Part shown: in pieces, positions 24,867 to 37,531 of the stretch
Layout: each line of letters starts with the position of its first letter
Numbering within the stretch: position 1 is the first letter of the stretch
Source of the DNA: Cheilinus undulatus
Taxonomy: Eukaryota; Chordata; Actinopteri; Labriformes; Labridae
Length of the DNA stretch: 64,000 bases
NCBI RefSeq assembly: GCF_018320785.1
Contig: NC_054867.1
Span: forward strand, 35,033,855 to 35,097,854
Direction of reading: 5' to 3'
Notes under the pieces: model-generated
The model's input: the letters and a program-made list of their open reading frames with translations, nothing else
Told to the model about the DNA's origin: nothing
Database searches by the model: none
Position numbers and translations under genes: made by a program

Positions 24867-25418
24867 TAACCTGACACGCAAGATGGATGTGTTTCACACA
24901 GGGGAAAGCTTCAATAGGAAACGTTTGAGAAAAGGCAGAGGCTTTGAAAAAAACTTGGAGTGTGATTGGGTGAATGTTCTGTCTGTCACATCTCTCTACG
25001 GGCCAGTCAGAGCAACAAAACACGTGACGTAGCTGCTATCGAGCTGCGCGTGCACAGCTACTGAGGAATAATGTGAAACATGGTGACTATAGACATGTAA
25101 ATACTCAACTTTTGTCATTTTTGAAAAGAAAACAACTCACTGCTGTTCTTTGTTCTTCTTTTAACTAAGAAATGTCAAGTTCTGATAAAACTGGTGCTTT
25201 AGCAGCATCCACGCTAATCTCTTCCTCCATAACTGCACCAGCTCTTGCTGCTGCTTGTTTACATTATGACTCTGCTGCGCCTGAAAGTACTGCCCCTCGT
25301 CGCTGATTGGTCCTGTCACTTTCTAACCAGGCCCAAACGGTTCAGATGGGAGCTTTGCAAGATGGATTCGCCAGTGAGAAACAAGGAAACGGGTGCATCC
25401 ATCTGCTTTGCAAGGTTA
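24867..25418 (+). mobile_element. Family A non-autonomous transposon, copy 2 (552 bp, 9-bp TSD)
   Basis: Starts TAACCTGACACGCAAGATGG and ends TTTGCAAGGTTA. It is flanked by the perfect 9-bp direct repeat gctgtaagg at 24,858-24,866 and 25,419-25,427. Collinear with copies 1, 3 and 4 throughout. The second arm of the left hairpin is lost. The minus-strand CCAAT box is kept (ATTGG on the plus strand at 25,306-25,310). The helicase-like start peptide on the minus strand reads MEEEISVDAAKAPVLSELDI and then meets a stop, so this copy is decayed. Confidence 0.88.
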
Positions 25419-25429
25419 GCTGTAAGGCC

Positions 25430-27590
25430 TTAATATAAAAAAACAGTGAACAGATAGCATCAACATCATCTTAAGGAACAGTGCGGTTTAGCACTATTTT
25501 GATCTAGAACATAAGAATTAAGTTGTCCTAAGGCTGTGTCAGGTTATACTCACACAAAACTTAAGTATTGAGTGACAATGTTAAACACAAGAATGTGGAC
25601 ATAAACTTGCAAAGAGGATCGAAAGCCAGCGGCTCTTGCACTGCTAACAGTAGTCATTTTCTGCAACCTACTTTGCACCACTACGGTTTGAAGTTGGTTT
25701 ATATTCTGCCTTAACTTGTCTCCAGACAAGTTGACCTAATGCAGTAATAATTTGCTGTAACTGGATGTGAAATTGTTTGCCTACACATATCACACATATC
25801 AGCAAAAATCAGATATCTTGCATCCTTATTTTTCATTTTTCAATAACTAGATATCATGATGTATCATTATACGACTGTCTTACAATTAAATTGCATTCTA
25901 TAGCATCATACAGTACTGTGAAGTACCCTGTAATTCCCACCCCTACTCTTGGTACAAAATAGCAGCATTTTTGATGATGCCCTCCTGCAAATACGTCTGC
26001 AGCAAACAAGAAAGTACCTAAAGACATTGTCCCATAAAGTAACACTCACCCATCAAGAGAACCTGATTCATTTTGGTAAGGTTTTGTCACACTCTCTTTG
26101 GAACAGCAGTCAGTGTTATCTGTAGTTCTGGTAAGCTGCAATGCACAAAACCTGATGCTTATGCACCAAACTACTTCCTAAAGAGCAGCATTATTATCAT
26201 ATTAAATCAAGTTTGTGTTAGAGCAGTCTTGACACTTGTCACTGCTGAGGTATCCCTCTAAATTACCCTGAAATATATGCAGCCCACAGAAGGGAGTTGG
26301 AGGTAGCATTTGGGAATATCGTGTTATCAGATCGTCATTTCCCACTGAGATTTTAGCACAGGAGCTGTTGCCCCCATTTGTCTGATCTGTCATAAAACAG
26401 CCTTTTCTGGTCGCTGATGTGCAGACAGAGCTGTGTCGCTCAGCCGGTTGCTGCTGCTGCTAACACCTTTAGTATCACATTTTCACCATTCACGACTGAC
26501 ACAAGGACCCATCTCTGCTATATTAATACTGTCTCTCTGGGTATGCTGCCGCTTTACCTGGAAGTGAATTTCCTATCTGCCACATGAGCCACTGTAATGA
26601 TTAAAACAGATACCAAACGCTCTGAAGAAAGCCCCGTACTTATTACTTAGGCAGTGTCAGCTTAGCAACCCTCTCTTCCTGCACGCAGCTCGAAACTCTC
26701 CTAAGAGTGTGAATCATATAAGCATATCAATTGCTTCTACTGAGTTAAGAACAAAAAAGCTTAAGAGAAATAGGCTGATACACTGAGCCTATCAAAACTC
26801 AAGGACAAAGCACACAATATGATGAATTATTAAATCCTTCAAGGCACTGAAAAGTCAAGCTAGTCTTATTCAGTGAGGACTTGGTTATTCATCGACGCTT
26901 GAATAAGTGAAATCTCATATGACACAGTGGTGTACATTGCATTAACTCTTGTTAACTCCTGTTGAACAGAGGGGATTTGTAGCTCCTGATTTTGACTTCA
27001 CAGTCAGTGAACTACAACCACTGAACACATAATTGACATTTGCAGAAACATTTCTCTTTATGGATTTTATCTTGTTCCTGAACTTGAACTTCAGATAAGA
27101 TCAAATCAAGTTTATCACAGACATAACACAAAATGTATTACTTTCTTTGCTATCATAGTGTTCAAATGACTTGCAGAAGAAACCACTAAGCAATACAAGA
27201 TCTGCCAACACTCTGTGCCACAACAATTTCTCCAACATTTTCTAAACTTACCCTGCTTGCTGTAGTGAGGGTAGTAACAGAGATTCCCCCTGCAGAGAGA
27301 AGGGCCCCGGCTACTCTGACTGGGGAAATAAACTGCTAAATACTTACATAAAAACACATATCTGAGCAAATGTGCCCATGATATTAGGCAGCTGAATTAA
27401 ACATCACATGCTCCCCTCACTGATTCATGTCCACATCCAACTCCAACCCGGGACATGATATGAGCACAGGCCTGACAGACTCGACTCAATAGACTGGGAG
27501 GAGGTAGGATGAGGAGAACTAGGCAGTGTATTGCTGGATGAATAAAAAATGAAAGTGTAGTGCTTCAGTAAATTCGCTCCCCTCCATCCC
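25430..27590. other. Non-coding sequence with possible conserved elements
   Basis: No supported exon. The stretch 26,400-26,720 has low repeat content and balanced composition, as expected for a conserved non-coding element. The rest is AT-rich. Confidence 0.4.
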
Positions 27591-27627
27591 GGGAGGGGGG
27601 GGTGGTGGGTGGGGGGGTGACGGTGGA
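27591..27627 (+). other. G-rich tract with G-quadruplex potential
   Basis: The plus strand reads gggagggggggg, then tggtgggtggggggg. This gives at least four runs of three or more G separated by loops of one to four bases. It satisfies the usual intramolecular quadruplex pattern and sits at the edge of a unique-looking block. Confidence 0.6.
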
Positions 27628-27639
27628 GTAGAGGCTCGT

Positions 27640-28340
27640 TTGAAAACTGAACCGGCGCTGCATTCCCATATCCACCCGTATCCAGCGAGGGGCTCTTTAA
27701 AAATTCATTAATTTACAGCAAAAATAGATTAAAGCACCCAGCTGAGCAAAACTCAAAATTTGGCTCCTGAATAACATTAATGATAAAACATCTCCCTCAA
27801 GCTCAGGGGGGTTCGCCTGAAGAAAGAGAACTGGCTTTTTTCACCTTACAGCACCTTGAGAATAATTTATTCTCAATCATTACTTTAAAAAGTGCATTTC
27901 TAATTGTCATTTTTAATTATGCCTTTCTTTCAGAAGCAGAGCAAAAAACCTGAATAAACTAATTAAATCCATCCAAGGATCTGCCATTCCCATGATGCCA
28001 TGCGAATGTCATTCCATTCACTATTTGATATCTCAGCTACAGAGACTCAATGACAGCTGCTCCAGGCCCCAAAAAGCGCCTAGAACTGCAGTTACAGTAA
28101 TTGCTCTGGCCAGCGCTAAATGAGGTTCACTTAAGTGCAATTATCCCCCTCTGATCTCTCACATAAAGAGACTTCTTTAACATGGAGAAGTGGGCTCACA
28201 CAATGTGACTGCAAACAAGATTCAAATTGGAATCAGGGAGGCATTTCCAGCAGATGAATGGCTTCATAGCTCATCTGCATTCTAGTGATGCACAGCGTTT
28301 CTAATGAAGACTGAGCCAGTCCCTGCTCACCAATGCAGCT
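27640..28340. promoter_or_regulatory. Candidate conserved non-coding block
   Basis: This 700-bp block has no repeat signature and many AT-rich homeodomain-type words (ttcattaatttacagc, ataacattaatgataaaa, 'tgcatttctaattgtcatttttaatta') mixed with GC-richer segments. Such composition is typical of deeply conserved developmental enhancers. The call rests on composition alone; no alignment was possible. Confidence 0.3.
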
Positions 28341-28344
28341 TCCA

Positions 28345-30990
28345 TGAGAGCAAAACTTCACACTGGAAATGGGAAAGAGTAAAAGGAGAAATTTTTCAAC
28401 AATGCTGTCCAGTTATTTGGCTCTAGAGGACAGCCTAGACTCCGCGCGGAGTTAACAGCTGTTGAAAAGAAAAAGTAAATCCTGTTTTTTTTCCTTTTTT
28501 TTTGCCCTACCAAGGTGAAAAACGCGCTGAAGGACAAGATGATGGGCGATGAAGTGCAGAGAAACTCCAACCTAAAATAACTGAACAGAGATGAATTGAA
28601 ACACTTTGGACCCAGACCAAAAAAAGAAAAGTCCTCATAAAAATACTAAACAGAGGCCTTTGACCGACATCATCACCACTTCACCGTGCCAAAAAAATAT
28701 CAGCCGTCCTCATGAATAAATTGCCATCTGCCAATCGCATAACACAATAGGTTTTCAGCCTGAGGGGGAAGTTGTGGCGGCCTAATAGGGGTTGCCACAG
28801 AGGGTACCTGTTGGGTGCTGTCCAACTAAACAGGGTGAGGAGGAGGAGGGAGAGGAGGAGAGGAAGGAGGGGCTGTGATGGGCATTCATGTTGCCACAGG
28901 CTCAACTACCACCAGGAGTCTGATAACTGCATCTCACGGACGGCCATTTGAATAATCACTTCAACAAGGGGAGAAATTAAAAAGCCTCTCAGTGAGACGG
29001 GGCTAGGCACAGGGCCACATCCTGAATTCAAAATGAGGAGCCTGAGTTCAAATAGTAGAAACCTGTTCGAAATTCAGTCCGCCATGTATGCTGGCTTACT
29101 GACCCTTGGCATCCACCCAAATTAGCCTCATATCATGTCATTATTCCTTTTAATCTATTCAATTCAACTGTATAACCACAAAGCTGAATGTCATCTGTGA
29201 TGCATTCTAATTATTTCATCTTAGCTACTGCATATTCTGTGTTTTACACAGCTGATCGTAATGAATTTTACCCACAGAAATGACAGATAAATGTGCTTTA
29301 AACACAGAGAACACAGGAAGACCTTGGAGAAGTAGGTGTCGTGTTATTAAACCATTAAGCAACAGGCTTCTCAAAGACTGCTGCAGGCAGAAACCACCAT
29401 TAAAGAGAAGCTGTATCACATCCTCCCATTCACACTTTTAAATGGTGACTGTGCGAATAAACAGATGTGCAATCTTCTCTATACTTTCTTTGGTGCATTC
29501 ATCAAAACCTTGAGGTTGGTTTTACAAAAGAAATTAGACAAAAGTCAGTCACTTCACTTAGTCTGATCGAAGATAAAATTGTTCACGAGGATGCCTGTTA
29601 ATGTGCTGGGGCATTGAAATCTTCAGACAACCTTTTGTTGTGAGCAAAACTGAACAACCACATTGTGTATTTAGTGCTGAAATAAGGATAATCGGCACTA
29701 AAAGGAACACATTTTACAACGTGTGTGTCCATGATTCATATGTCTGCACTCAGTCTGCAAAGCATGCATTGGCTGCACTCTGGGTCATTTCTTAACTGTC
29801 AAAAAAATGTCACTTCCACTGTCTATGCCAATTATTCCACTGCTGAATTCACATAGTTGTTTCAGCTATGCAAGAGAAAGTACAGTAGAGAGTAGGATAA
29901 ATCAGCCGCAAATGTGATTACTAATTCATCTCTAGACAGCATGCAATACAAATCTATTCTGACTTTCATACCATGACTGAGTAACAGCAAAACTTGAAAA
30001 CCATGTGTTTTATCTAAAGCTGCATGCACAGATGCATAGCTGGGATCCAGACGGTTAGCTGTGAGCCTGCTATTTAAAGGATGGGTGATTAAGAGGCAGA
30101 CCAGGTCTGACCTTTGATTGTGGGTGCTGACTAATATTATGGGCATTTTGATCGTTAAACCAAAAAGTCTGGCAGGGCTGGGATATATAAAGGGGAATTT
30201 ATAACATTATGTTTTAGTCAAAACATTAACGTTTTTATTATGCTGTTTTTAAGGTTTAAGATTTTCAACATTTTTTGTCATTAACAAAATGATATGATAG
30301 ATTTAACTGAAAGCGAGAAATTTACCACCATCAGGTCATAAGCCGCACCAGAATCTTCAAAATAGCCGAGGAGCTCCATTGATGAAACTCACACAAGTTA
30401 ACAGGGAGGCAGAATTAGGAGTTCAGTCATCCATCCTCTAATAAAGAATGTCAGAATAAAGCAAGGGCACTGTTTAGTATACAGCTGCACGCAAATGCCA
30501 CAGCTGTTTAGTTTAAAGGCGTTGCATTAACTAATCAGAGTCTGTCCTGTGCGATCACACGCCGACTGGCGAAACATCAAAGCAGAGAGCAACATGCCCT
30601 GAGACATGCCTTACATACACACAGACAGGACCAAATATTTAACTGCAACCCCGTATGTGCCACCTCAGGGCAACACACGAGGGGTATACACCACCAGAGG
30701 CCATATTCAGTAGCACAAAATTCACCTGAAACAGGCTTTGCACTTGTTGATTGTCCAGCCACATGACAACCCTGCGCCTTCAAATGTAGGTCGAGTAGTT
30801 TCAAGAAAACGAGTATTATTATTTTCTACAGGAATTTATCAGCCGCTCGTGAAACAGACGATTGACAGACGAGAAAACACACTGCAACAGCTGTGAGTCA
30901 AATACCATCGGAGCACGCAGGAAAGCAAATGACACTGGGTTCATACACACAGACACTTCATGCTGGACACACACCGTCTCACATACCAAA
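28345..30990. other. Non-coding sequence, no gene seen
   Basis: No supported exon. A purine-rich stretch lies at 28,835-28,875 (aggaggaggagg-type). Otherwise this is ordinary unique or AT-rich sequence. If the first exon at 31,462 is real, this region is its intron. Confidence 0.4.
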
Positions 30991-30999
30991 CAGCTAGCT

Positions 31000-31830
31000 A
31001 ACGGGTGCAGTTATAGGGCTGGGATAGCTCGTTATATCCACCTAATGCGAGGAAAACACGCACACACCTAGTAGTCCTGGCCCAGGAGAAAAGCACCGAC
31101 AACGCTCGGCTAAAGTTAGCTGGCTACCCAAACTGGCTAGCTAGCTGTCAAAGTTGCCCTGTCAGTTGTCACCGGTTGCACGGCGGTGCTAGCAGGCTAA
31201 CGCGAGAGCTGTCAACTTGGGGAGAGTTATACAGCAACACGGCCGGGGTGTACATTACAAACACTGACCACAGGGAAACACACACTGGCTCTCTGGGAAA
31301 AAATGTGTCCCCGCACGCCCCGCCACAACGACTGGAGAGCCGTGTGTCAGGGCCTGTTCACCGGGCTCAATCCCCACAACTTCAGTGCAGCTCACTTCCC
31401 CGTTAAAGTCGTCCATTTCATGGGCCTTAGTTCAACTTCCATGCCCGTGTGGCTCACTTACTCTGGGTGAAAGCTGCTGTGACGGTGCCTCTCTGGTAAT
31501 CCTGACGGTAGTTTCAGAGTAACTGCCCCCTCCCCTTCCTTCCAGCACCTCTTCTTCAGCAAACAGGGAGCTCTCCGGGAGTGTCCCGCGCTCTTGACGT
31601 TATCGTCCTGTGCAAACAGCCGCCGTTGCTTCGCCGGTGTGCCCGCGGTGCCGTGGCGTCCCTCTTCAGCTTCTCTCCGCCTTCTCCCGTTTGCCTTTCT
31701 CTCGGCGGCCGAGCCAACATCCGGGACTCTCCCCCGTTTGGGTTAAGTGCCCGGAACTACTTTCACATAAGACGACGCACATGAAGGGTTTTTTTTTTCA
31801 CTCTTTCTCCTATGCTCACCACGCCTGCCG
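31000..31830 (-). promoter_or_regulatory. CpG-rich promoter block of an unidentified gene
   Basis: CpG dinucleotides and GC content rise sharply compared with the flanks, for example 31,590-31,760 with many CG pairs. There is no TATA box in an obvious position. The transcript inferred from splice signals runs on the minus strand (next entry). Abundant 'gctagc/gttagc' words at 31,110-31,200 are common near fish transcription starts. The gene driven from here cannot be named from this window. Confidence 0.6.
31462..31760 (-). other. Probable non-coding first exon, minus strand
   Basis: On the minus strand the CpG-rich block runs into CACCCAGA followed by the strong splice donor GTAAGTGAGC, so an exon would end at 31,462. 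The upstream limit is a guess. The exon carries a short open frame at 31,556-31,720 (54 codons, starting MLARPP) that closes before the donor. The main start codon would therefore lie in a later exon, beyond position 1 or missed by me. If correct, the left 30 kb is the first intron. Alternatives are an independent non-coding RNA or a promoter used on the plus strand. Confidence 0.45.
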
Positions 31831-31849
31831 CCACAGAAACTAGAGCGCG

Positions 31850-32960
31850 GTCAAAAATGCACAAACCCGCAGTGGAAAAAGCAGTAGAGTAGCCCACACA
31901 TACCTGTCAATCAATTGATCCGCATTAGTTGAAGCATTTTAAATAAACATAACTTAACGTGCCTACAGGCGTGAAGCATATCTTCAAAATAATATACAGA
32001 AAAACTAGTAACACTGAATAAAAGTACACCAGAGTAGAGAAGACGTTCACAAGAACCACAAACTGACTATTTAACTTTTGCAAAAGGTTTATAAATTCAT
32101 ATTAATCGCTTATTAAAAGGATTAAAGTCCTGACAGATAAGTAACAAACCAATAAAATGAACCGTTTCTTTGCCAGGCTTTGAAAATCCCTTTAACTGGG
32201 GTTTATCCTTATTATTTGGTTAGTTTGCTGTAACACATGATCATAATCTACTATAATACTTGTGTGGTTCTCACTTTTTTACTAAGTCTTTAAGTCTTCA
32301 TTTGTACATGTTAATTCTCTGTTATTAAATAGATTTTAAAGACCTTGAAGTCCCAAATAAAAAAAAAAGCTTCACATGAATTTAAAAGCTAAAAAGATTA
32401 TGTGCCCTGCTACAGCATAAGCACATTATAAATTGCAGCTAACTATTCTAGAGTTATAAGAATCAAGCCATTAGGTGCAACCTGTAATATTTAAAAGGAG
32501 GTTTATTTTAAAGTAGCTGTAAGAGAGGGGAAAACTTGAATAAAGTATCTCCGTTATTCCACCTTTCTAATATGTGAATTTTTGTGTTTGAGAATTGTCA
32601 TAATAAGAACAAACAGTGCAATGAAAAGCAATGTTAATAAATACAGGGCTGCAGCGAGAAGGTAGAACCACTTGAATAATGTGGAGCTGGCCGAGTTTTG
32701 CAGCTTCTGACTGATTAAAGCTGCTGTAAGGAATTTTGGATTTGTGTTTACTTTGGCGCACCCTGTGGTCAAAGTTGAACAAACTTTTGAGCTAATTTAG
32801 TCCTGTACAGTTTTTTTTTTTTAATTTCAATTTATGTTATTTGTTTTAGATTTAAATTTAATTTGAAAGGACCCTTAAAAGTTGTTTTTTTAAAATAAAA
32901 ATATAAATTCTGCTCCCAATTAAGTGTCAAATGTACACCTTGCTAAGAATCTTTCCCTGT

Positions 32961-32998
<38 letters not shown>

Positions 32999-33205
32999 TC
33001 AGTTTTGGGAGCATGCTATAACTCCCTTCCTCTGATGCCTACCCCACTGAAACCGCTCTGGCACTAAATATAAATGATGAAAATAAAAAGGCTATATAAA
33101 AAAAAACAGCTATTGTGCTAATTTTTTAGCTTTTATACCTCATAAAGAAGCACCAATATTAATTTCAGCCTGTTTCTCAACTGATAAAAGCTTATTACAG
33201 GTGCT
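31850..33205. other. AT-rich spacer with poly-A
   Basis: No gene seen. A 29-bp-scale poly-A run lies at 32,968-32,996 and a poly-T run at 32,812-32,822. The minus-strand frame at 32,554-32,772 encodes a hydrophobic stretch but lacks any family match. Confidence 0.5.
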
Positions 33206-33210
33206 TTAAA

Positions 33211-33450
33211 GGGGCAACTGGTGGGTCGGGACCTAAAGTGGGAATGGAACAACATAGTCTTTTATGTCAGTTTGTGTTTCTATAACAATATGTTAGTCCT
33301 GTCTCTTTAGTAAGTCATGTTTTGTTCCATATATGGTACAAGTTTCAATATTCTTTGTTATGATGTTGAAAAAAATCAGGGACTTGGGTCGTGATTGCTC
33401 ATTCAGGAGGTGGCAGACGTTCCTGAGGTTAGACCAGTTGAAAACCCCTG
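33211..33450 (+). repeat. hAT-type MITE fragment ('gtggttctcaactggt' family)
   Basis: The left part reads caactggtgggtcgggacc and the right end reads accagttgaaaacccctg, which is the inverted form of the left end. The copy is internally deleted relative to those at 37,532 and 49,580. The flanking 'tttaaa' on both sides may be the remains of the target duplication. Confidence 0.65.
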
Positions 33451-33454
33451 TTTT

Positions 33455-35700
33455 AAAGCACATTTTAACTCTGAATCCATCTCTGTCTCCTGTTTTAATG
33501 TTGTCCAGATTTATTTTTTTATTTTTTTATTTGGCATTAGCCTTCTTAAGTTTTGTGGTTCTCAGTTATGAATCCTTACCTGTCCCATCTATTTACAGCT
33601 GATCCTGCCAGTCTTCAAACGTAATCATTTACTAATTCACCCTCTATTCAGTCATATGCCCCAGGCTTTCAACACCAAAATCTACATTTTTCAAAGTTCA
33701 TGTGGTGAGATAAAGAGGACAGGTTTTTCCTTTTGCTTGTAGTGTTTTTTTTTTAATAAATATTTACATTCTTCTTTAAAGTTTGACACTCTTCCTTGTA
33801 AGTAATATATACTTGAAGTTACTTGATAAAGCTCTAAAGTTCTCGAAACCAAACAACCAAGGACATGACCTCAGTGTTCTCAAAGGTATCTGCAGCCCTG
33901 AGCTCACATCGACCTTGTTTTACCTTGTGAAGAATAGCTGTGAGTGGGTGTGAATGTGGGTGGGTGTGTGTCTACTATTTCTATCAGAGAGGGAAGTTAC
34001 TTTGAAGCACGGTTAACTTACCTCAACCAACCTCTGAATGAAATCCATATGGAGGAGTGTTGAACTATGTTGTCATTCAGGTTTTTAATATGACAGCTTC
34101 CTGGTTTTGTTGATTTTATTTTTATTTCTTATAGCAATAGGCCACTTTAGTCTGTGTAGGTACTGAGTAACAAATGACAGCTTTTGAAGAAAACAATACT
34201 GATACTTTCAGCTCACAAAAGTAAACTATACACAGGGGACTGTCTTTTTGAAATGGTATTACCAAGTTCAGCATTTTGTATAATGAGAAAACTATTGTTT
34301 CGAATATGTTTATATTTTATGCATCTTTTAACATGTATTTCCAAACATCAACAACCCGAAAGTGTTCTTTAAACTGAATACATCAGTTAATCAGTTATGT
34401 ATCTATTAAAGCTGAACAAAAAGTTAAAAATAAAATTCCAACCTACTCAAAGACTTATGTAGTAACTTAATAGAGTTCACATGTTTAAAATAAAAGTGAA
34501 CTTGTTTGGTATATTCAGCAGGACAACAGTGACTCCTGTGGGCTGAATAAGGGTACTGCAACTGTACTGAAAAAATGGTGACAAGTAAAACAAAACAGAT
34601 GTTTACATTGGAAATCTGTTAACTATTCTCCCATCTCCAATGGCTTGAAGACACCATATTATTTCTGAAACTTGAGAGGATAAAATATGCTTTGAGAGGA
34701 TGCACCAATAAGTTTTTCTATAAATGGCAACCATTTATCTCATATTTTACAAGCTTGGAGCTACTTCCCAACTGAATGTGTGCCTGTTTCTGTGTCTCAT
34801 AATTCATCGATAGGCAATGTTGTGTGTTGGTCATATTGTGCTGGGTTTAGGTGGGGTGTGCAGGGGTGCTATATTGTTCCTTTGCTTGGGTTGTTTTGCT
34901 TTTGTTAACATGTATCTGTGCAGGTGTATTTAAGTGTTTGCATGTACTGTATCTGAATGTATAGGTATGCATTCACGCCTGCATACTTGTGTCTATACAT
35001 GAGAGAAAAAAAAAGAGAGAGAGTGGATTGTATTTTTTATTGCCATTATCTCATTACATCTCTCAATAAAAATATTTTGGAAAAAACAAAACCAAAAAAA
35101 AAAAAAAAACAGATGTTACCAAAAACAAAAAGAAAAACTAAATCCTATTAACTATATCTGAAACAAGAGATGATGTTTTATTTTAGTCGATTTATTTACG
35201 TTTGTTTGGAGTCATTGTCATGTTGGAAGACAAAGGGACAACCTAGACTCAGTTTTGCTGCTGACAGTGGCAGCTCAAACCCTTATGGAAGTTTTTTTTT
35301 AACATTGTGTGTAAATTGGAAGGTAACTCTCAGTTTTAGCTTGATTTTACAAATGTAATAAGTATCATAGGATCTGTGTTAATAGTAATCTGGAAAACAC
35401 CTTCTGTGATATCCTTATTCAGACAATTCTGATTTTTTACAGATCACAGTGTCATTGTAATCTTCAGCCTCTACTCTGAAATAGCAGAAAATAAATCAGA
35501 AGAGAACTCTTTGTCTTTAAGAAAGCTTTTATTCTGTGTGACATGTGTACCTTTTCTTTAGACTACTTCAGAGTGGTATTAAAAGAAATCCATATGATGT
35601 TATTAAATCAATGTACACCAACACTGAATTCACTGTTGAGATCAGATGCAAACAAACAGTCTTCTTTTCTCAGGGTCAGCCAATCATTTTTACCTAAGTT
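33455..35700. other. Non-coding sequence, no gene seen
   Basis: AT-rich, with a poly-A tract at 35,094-35,109 and no supported exon. Confidence 0.5.
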
Positions 35701-35714
35701 ATGTGATCAATGTG

Positions 35715-35935
35715 GGTTTGTTCATTTGTTTGTTTGTTTGTTTGCTTGTTTGTTAGCAACATAACTGAAAAAGTCATGGACGGATTTTCATGAAATTTTC
35801 AGGACATGTCAGAAATGGCATAAGTAAGAACTGATTAGATTTTGGGAGTGATCCGGATTACCGTCTGGATCCAGGAATTTTTTTAAAGGATTCTGTACTA
35901 TTTGGAGATAGGGCTAATGGCGGAGGTCTACGCTG
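35715..35935 (+). repeat. Dispersed repeat with (GTTT)n head
   Basis: A (GTTT)n run at 35,717-35,755 leads into 'agcaacataactgaaaaag', 'tcatggacggattttcatga', 'gtgatccggattaccgtctg' and 'agggctaatggcggaggtct'. This order of words recurs in many fish genomes. A second partial copy, only the last part, is embedded in the Tc1 relic at 51,055-51,135. Confidence 0.7.
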
Positions 35936-36364
35936 TTACCACTTTATACCAGGAGATGGTGGACATAAGTAACTTCAATCCCAGCAGCATTTTGGGTGTG
36001 TTACTATTCAAAGTTTTGGAGTTTATAGAGTTTGAAAGATGCACGCCTGGTTTAGGAGACAAGTCAGAGCTTAACAGAGAGAAAGACAGCGAATTGTAGC
36101 AAGAGTACTCACAATGCTGGGAGGGAGTGAAGAATATTCTGGTTCATTTTTAAGAATTGTGTTAAAAATAATTATTCTGTGTGGCAGTTTAATCTGGGGG
36201 ACCAGAACTAAATCAGGACATTGATTGGACAAAACAATACTTTTCACCTTGCAGGAGAGTTTTAATCTTCTAAATGCTATTATTATGACTGCAACTGTAG
36301 CTACATCCACTCAAATTACCATCACTGGTGTTCAGTCTCAAGTAATTGTAGCTCTCTGCCTCAT

Positions 36365-36578
36365 GTAGTGGTTCTCAAATGGTGTGACAAGGCACACTGG
36401 TGGGCCTGAGGCAAGTCTCGGTTTGCTTTGGAAATTTGTGCAAACATATGTTATTACAACAGTTAGATTACTAGGACATGTGTTAATGGTGCTGTTTTGA
36501 ATGAACAAATATGGTGTGGCTTTACACGTTGACTTGATTGCAGGTGTTCCTTGGCCAAATAAAGTTTGAAAACCACTT
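36365..36578 (+). repeat. hAT-type MITE (214 bp)
   Basis: Begins 'tagtggttctcaaatggtgt' and ends 'gtttgaaaaccact'. These ends are inverted repeats of each other. No coding content. Confidence 0.7.
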
Positions 36579-37531
36579 TATTAGAGTAATGCCAGAGCTT
36601 CCAAACACAATCAAATACATAAAAACACTCTGCCCAAGTTCATGAGTGAGATCTCTGTCCACACGTCCTCCCAGATTTGAAATTGAAGTGGGCGGAGCTT
36701 AGATCAACTGACTGTGTGCAGAGCATGGTGCAGACTTGAAGTAGCATTGGTGGATCAACAGTCCAATAACTCCCACACTGAATACTGTTTCAGTACAAGT
36801 AGGCCTACCCAAAAAACTACTCATTTACAGTAATTTGAGTGGAAGTAGTCATTTTCCATCCCTGCATACATCATTTGTCCATAGTCTGGTACTTTTATTT
36901 GCATTTGAGCATTATTTCATCAAAGTAAGCCTACTTTTACTTGATTCCAACATTCTTGTTCCCTCTCCGCCCCTGACTGACCTACAGCTGTACCTGTATC
37001 TATGGCGCCACAACAGCACAAGCAGCGTTGAACTATCCTTTTAAGCCGCTTGGGGCGCCAGCGATTCACTGCTGCATTTATAAAGACCAACGAGTAAGCC
37101 CAGTGGTTTCAGGAAGTGCAGAAGTTGTTTGGAAGCTGCTGCTGACTGTCAAACAACAACCCATTATTCAAAGTAGGACATTTGCAGTTGTATACTTACA
37201 TTTTAGGATAAAATAACATATTTTCTGTTACTTGTATGTTAATGTCTCCGCGGCAAATCACATCAAGAGGCAGGTAACGCTCCGTCGAGTGGGTTTTGTG
37301 CTTTTTGTAGAGGGGTGTTAAAAAAGAGTCAGCTGGTCATATTACTACATTAAGCAGGTAAATACAGAAAATACGCCCTGTAAAGTTGGATTAAAGTCTT
37401 GATTCCTTGTTGGGTTTCAGTCTCAAGCAAATACAGTTAAATTAAGCGCAGTAGTTTTACAGTCAGTGTTCACTCAGTCTAACTTCATGCATGTTGTGAT
37501 AACTGGACGTCACGATGAGCATGGAAGTTGT
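36579..37531. other. Upstream region of PPCS, possible distant first exon
   Basis: No coding exon. At 37,235-37,273 a short GC-richer segment ends in agaggcag followed by the donor-like gtaacg. It could be a 5' UTR exon for PPCS, whose start codon is preceded by a good splice acceptor. This is a possibility only. Confidence 0.3.

Noticed and set aside
32554..32772. Small minus-strand frame encoding a hydrophobic, membrane-like segment
   Set aside because: AT-rich sequence often gives hydrophobic peptides. There is no signal for a start, no splice site and no family match.
35717..35755. (GTTT)n run as an independent microsatellite
   Set aside because: It is the normal head of a dispersed fish repeat that follows directly.
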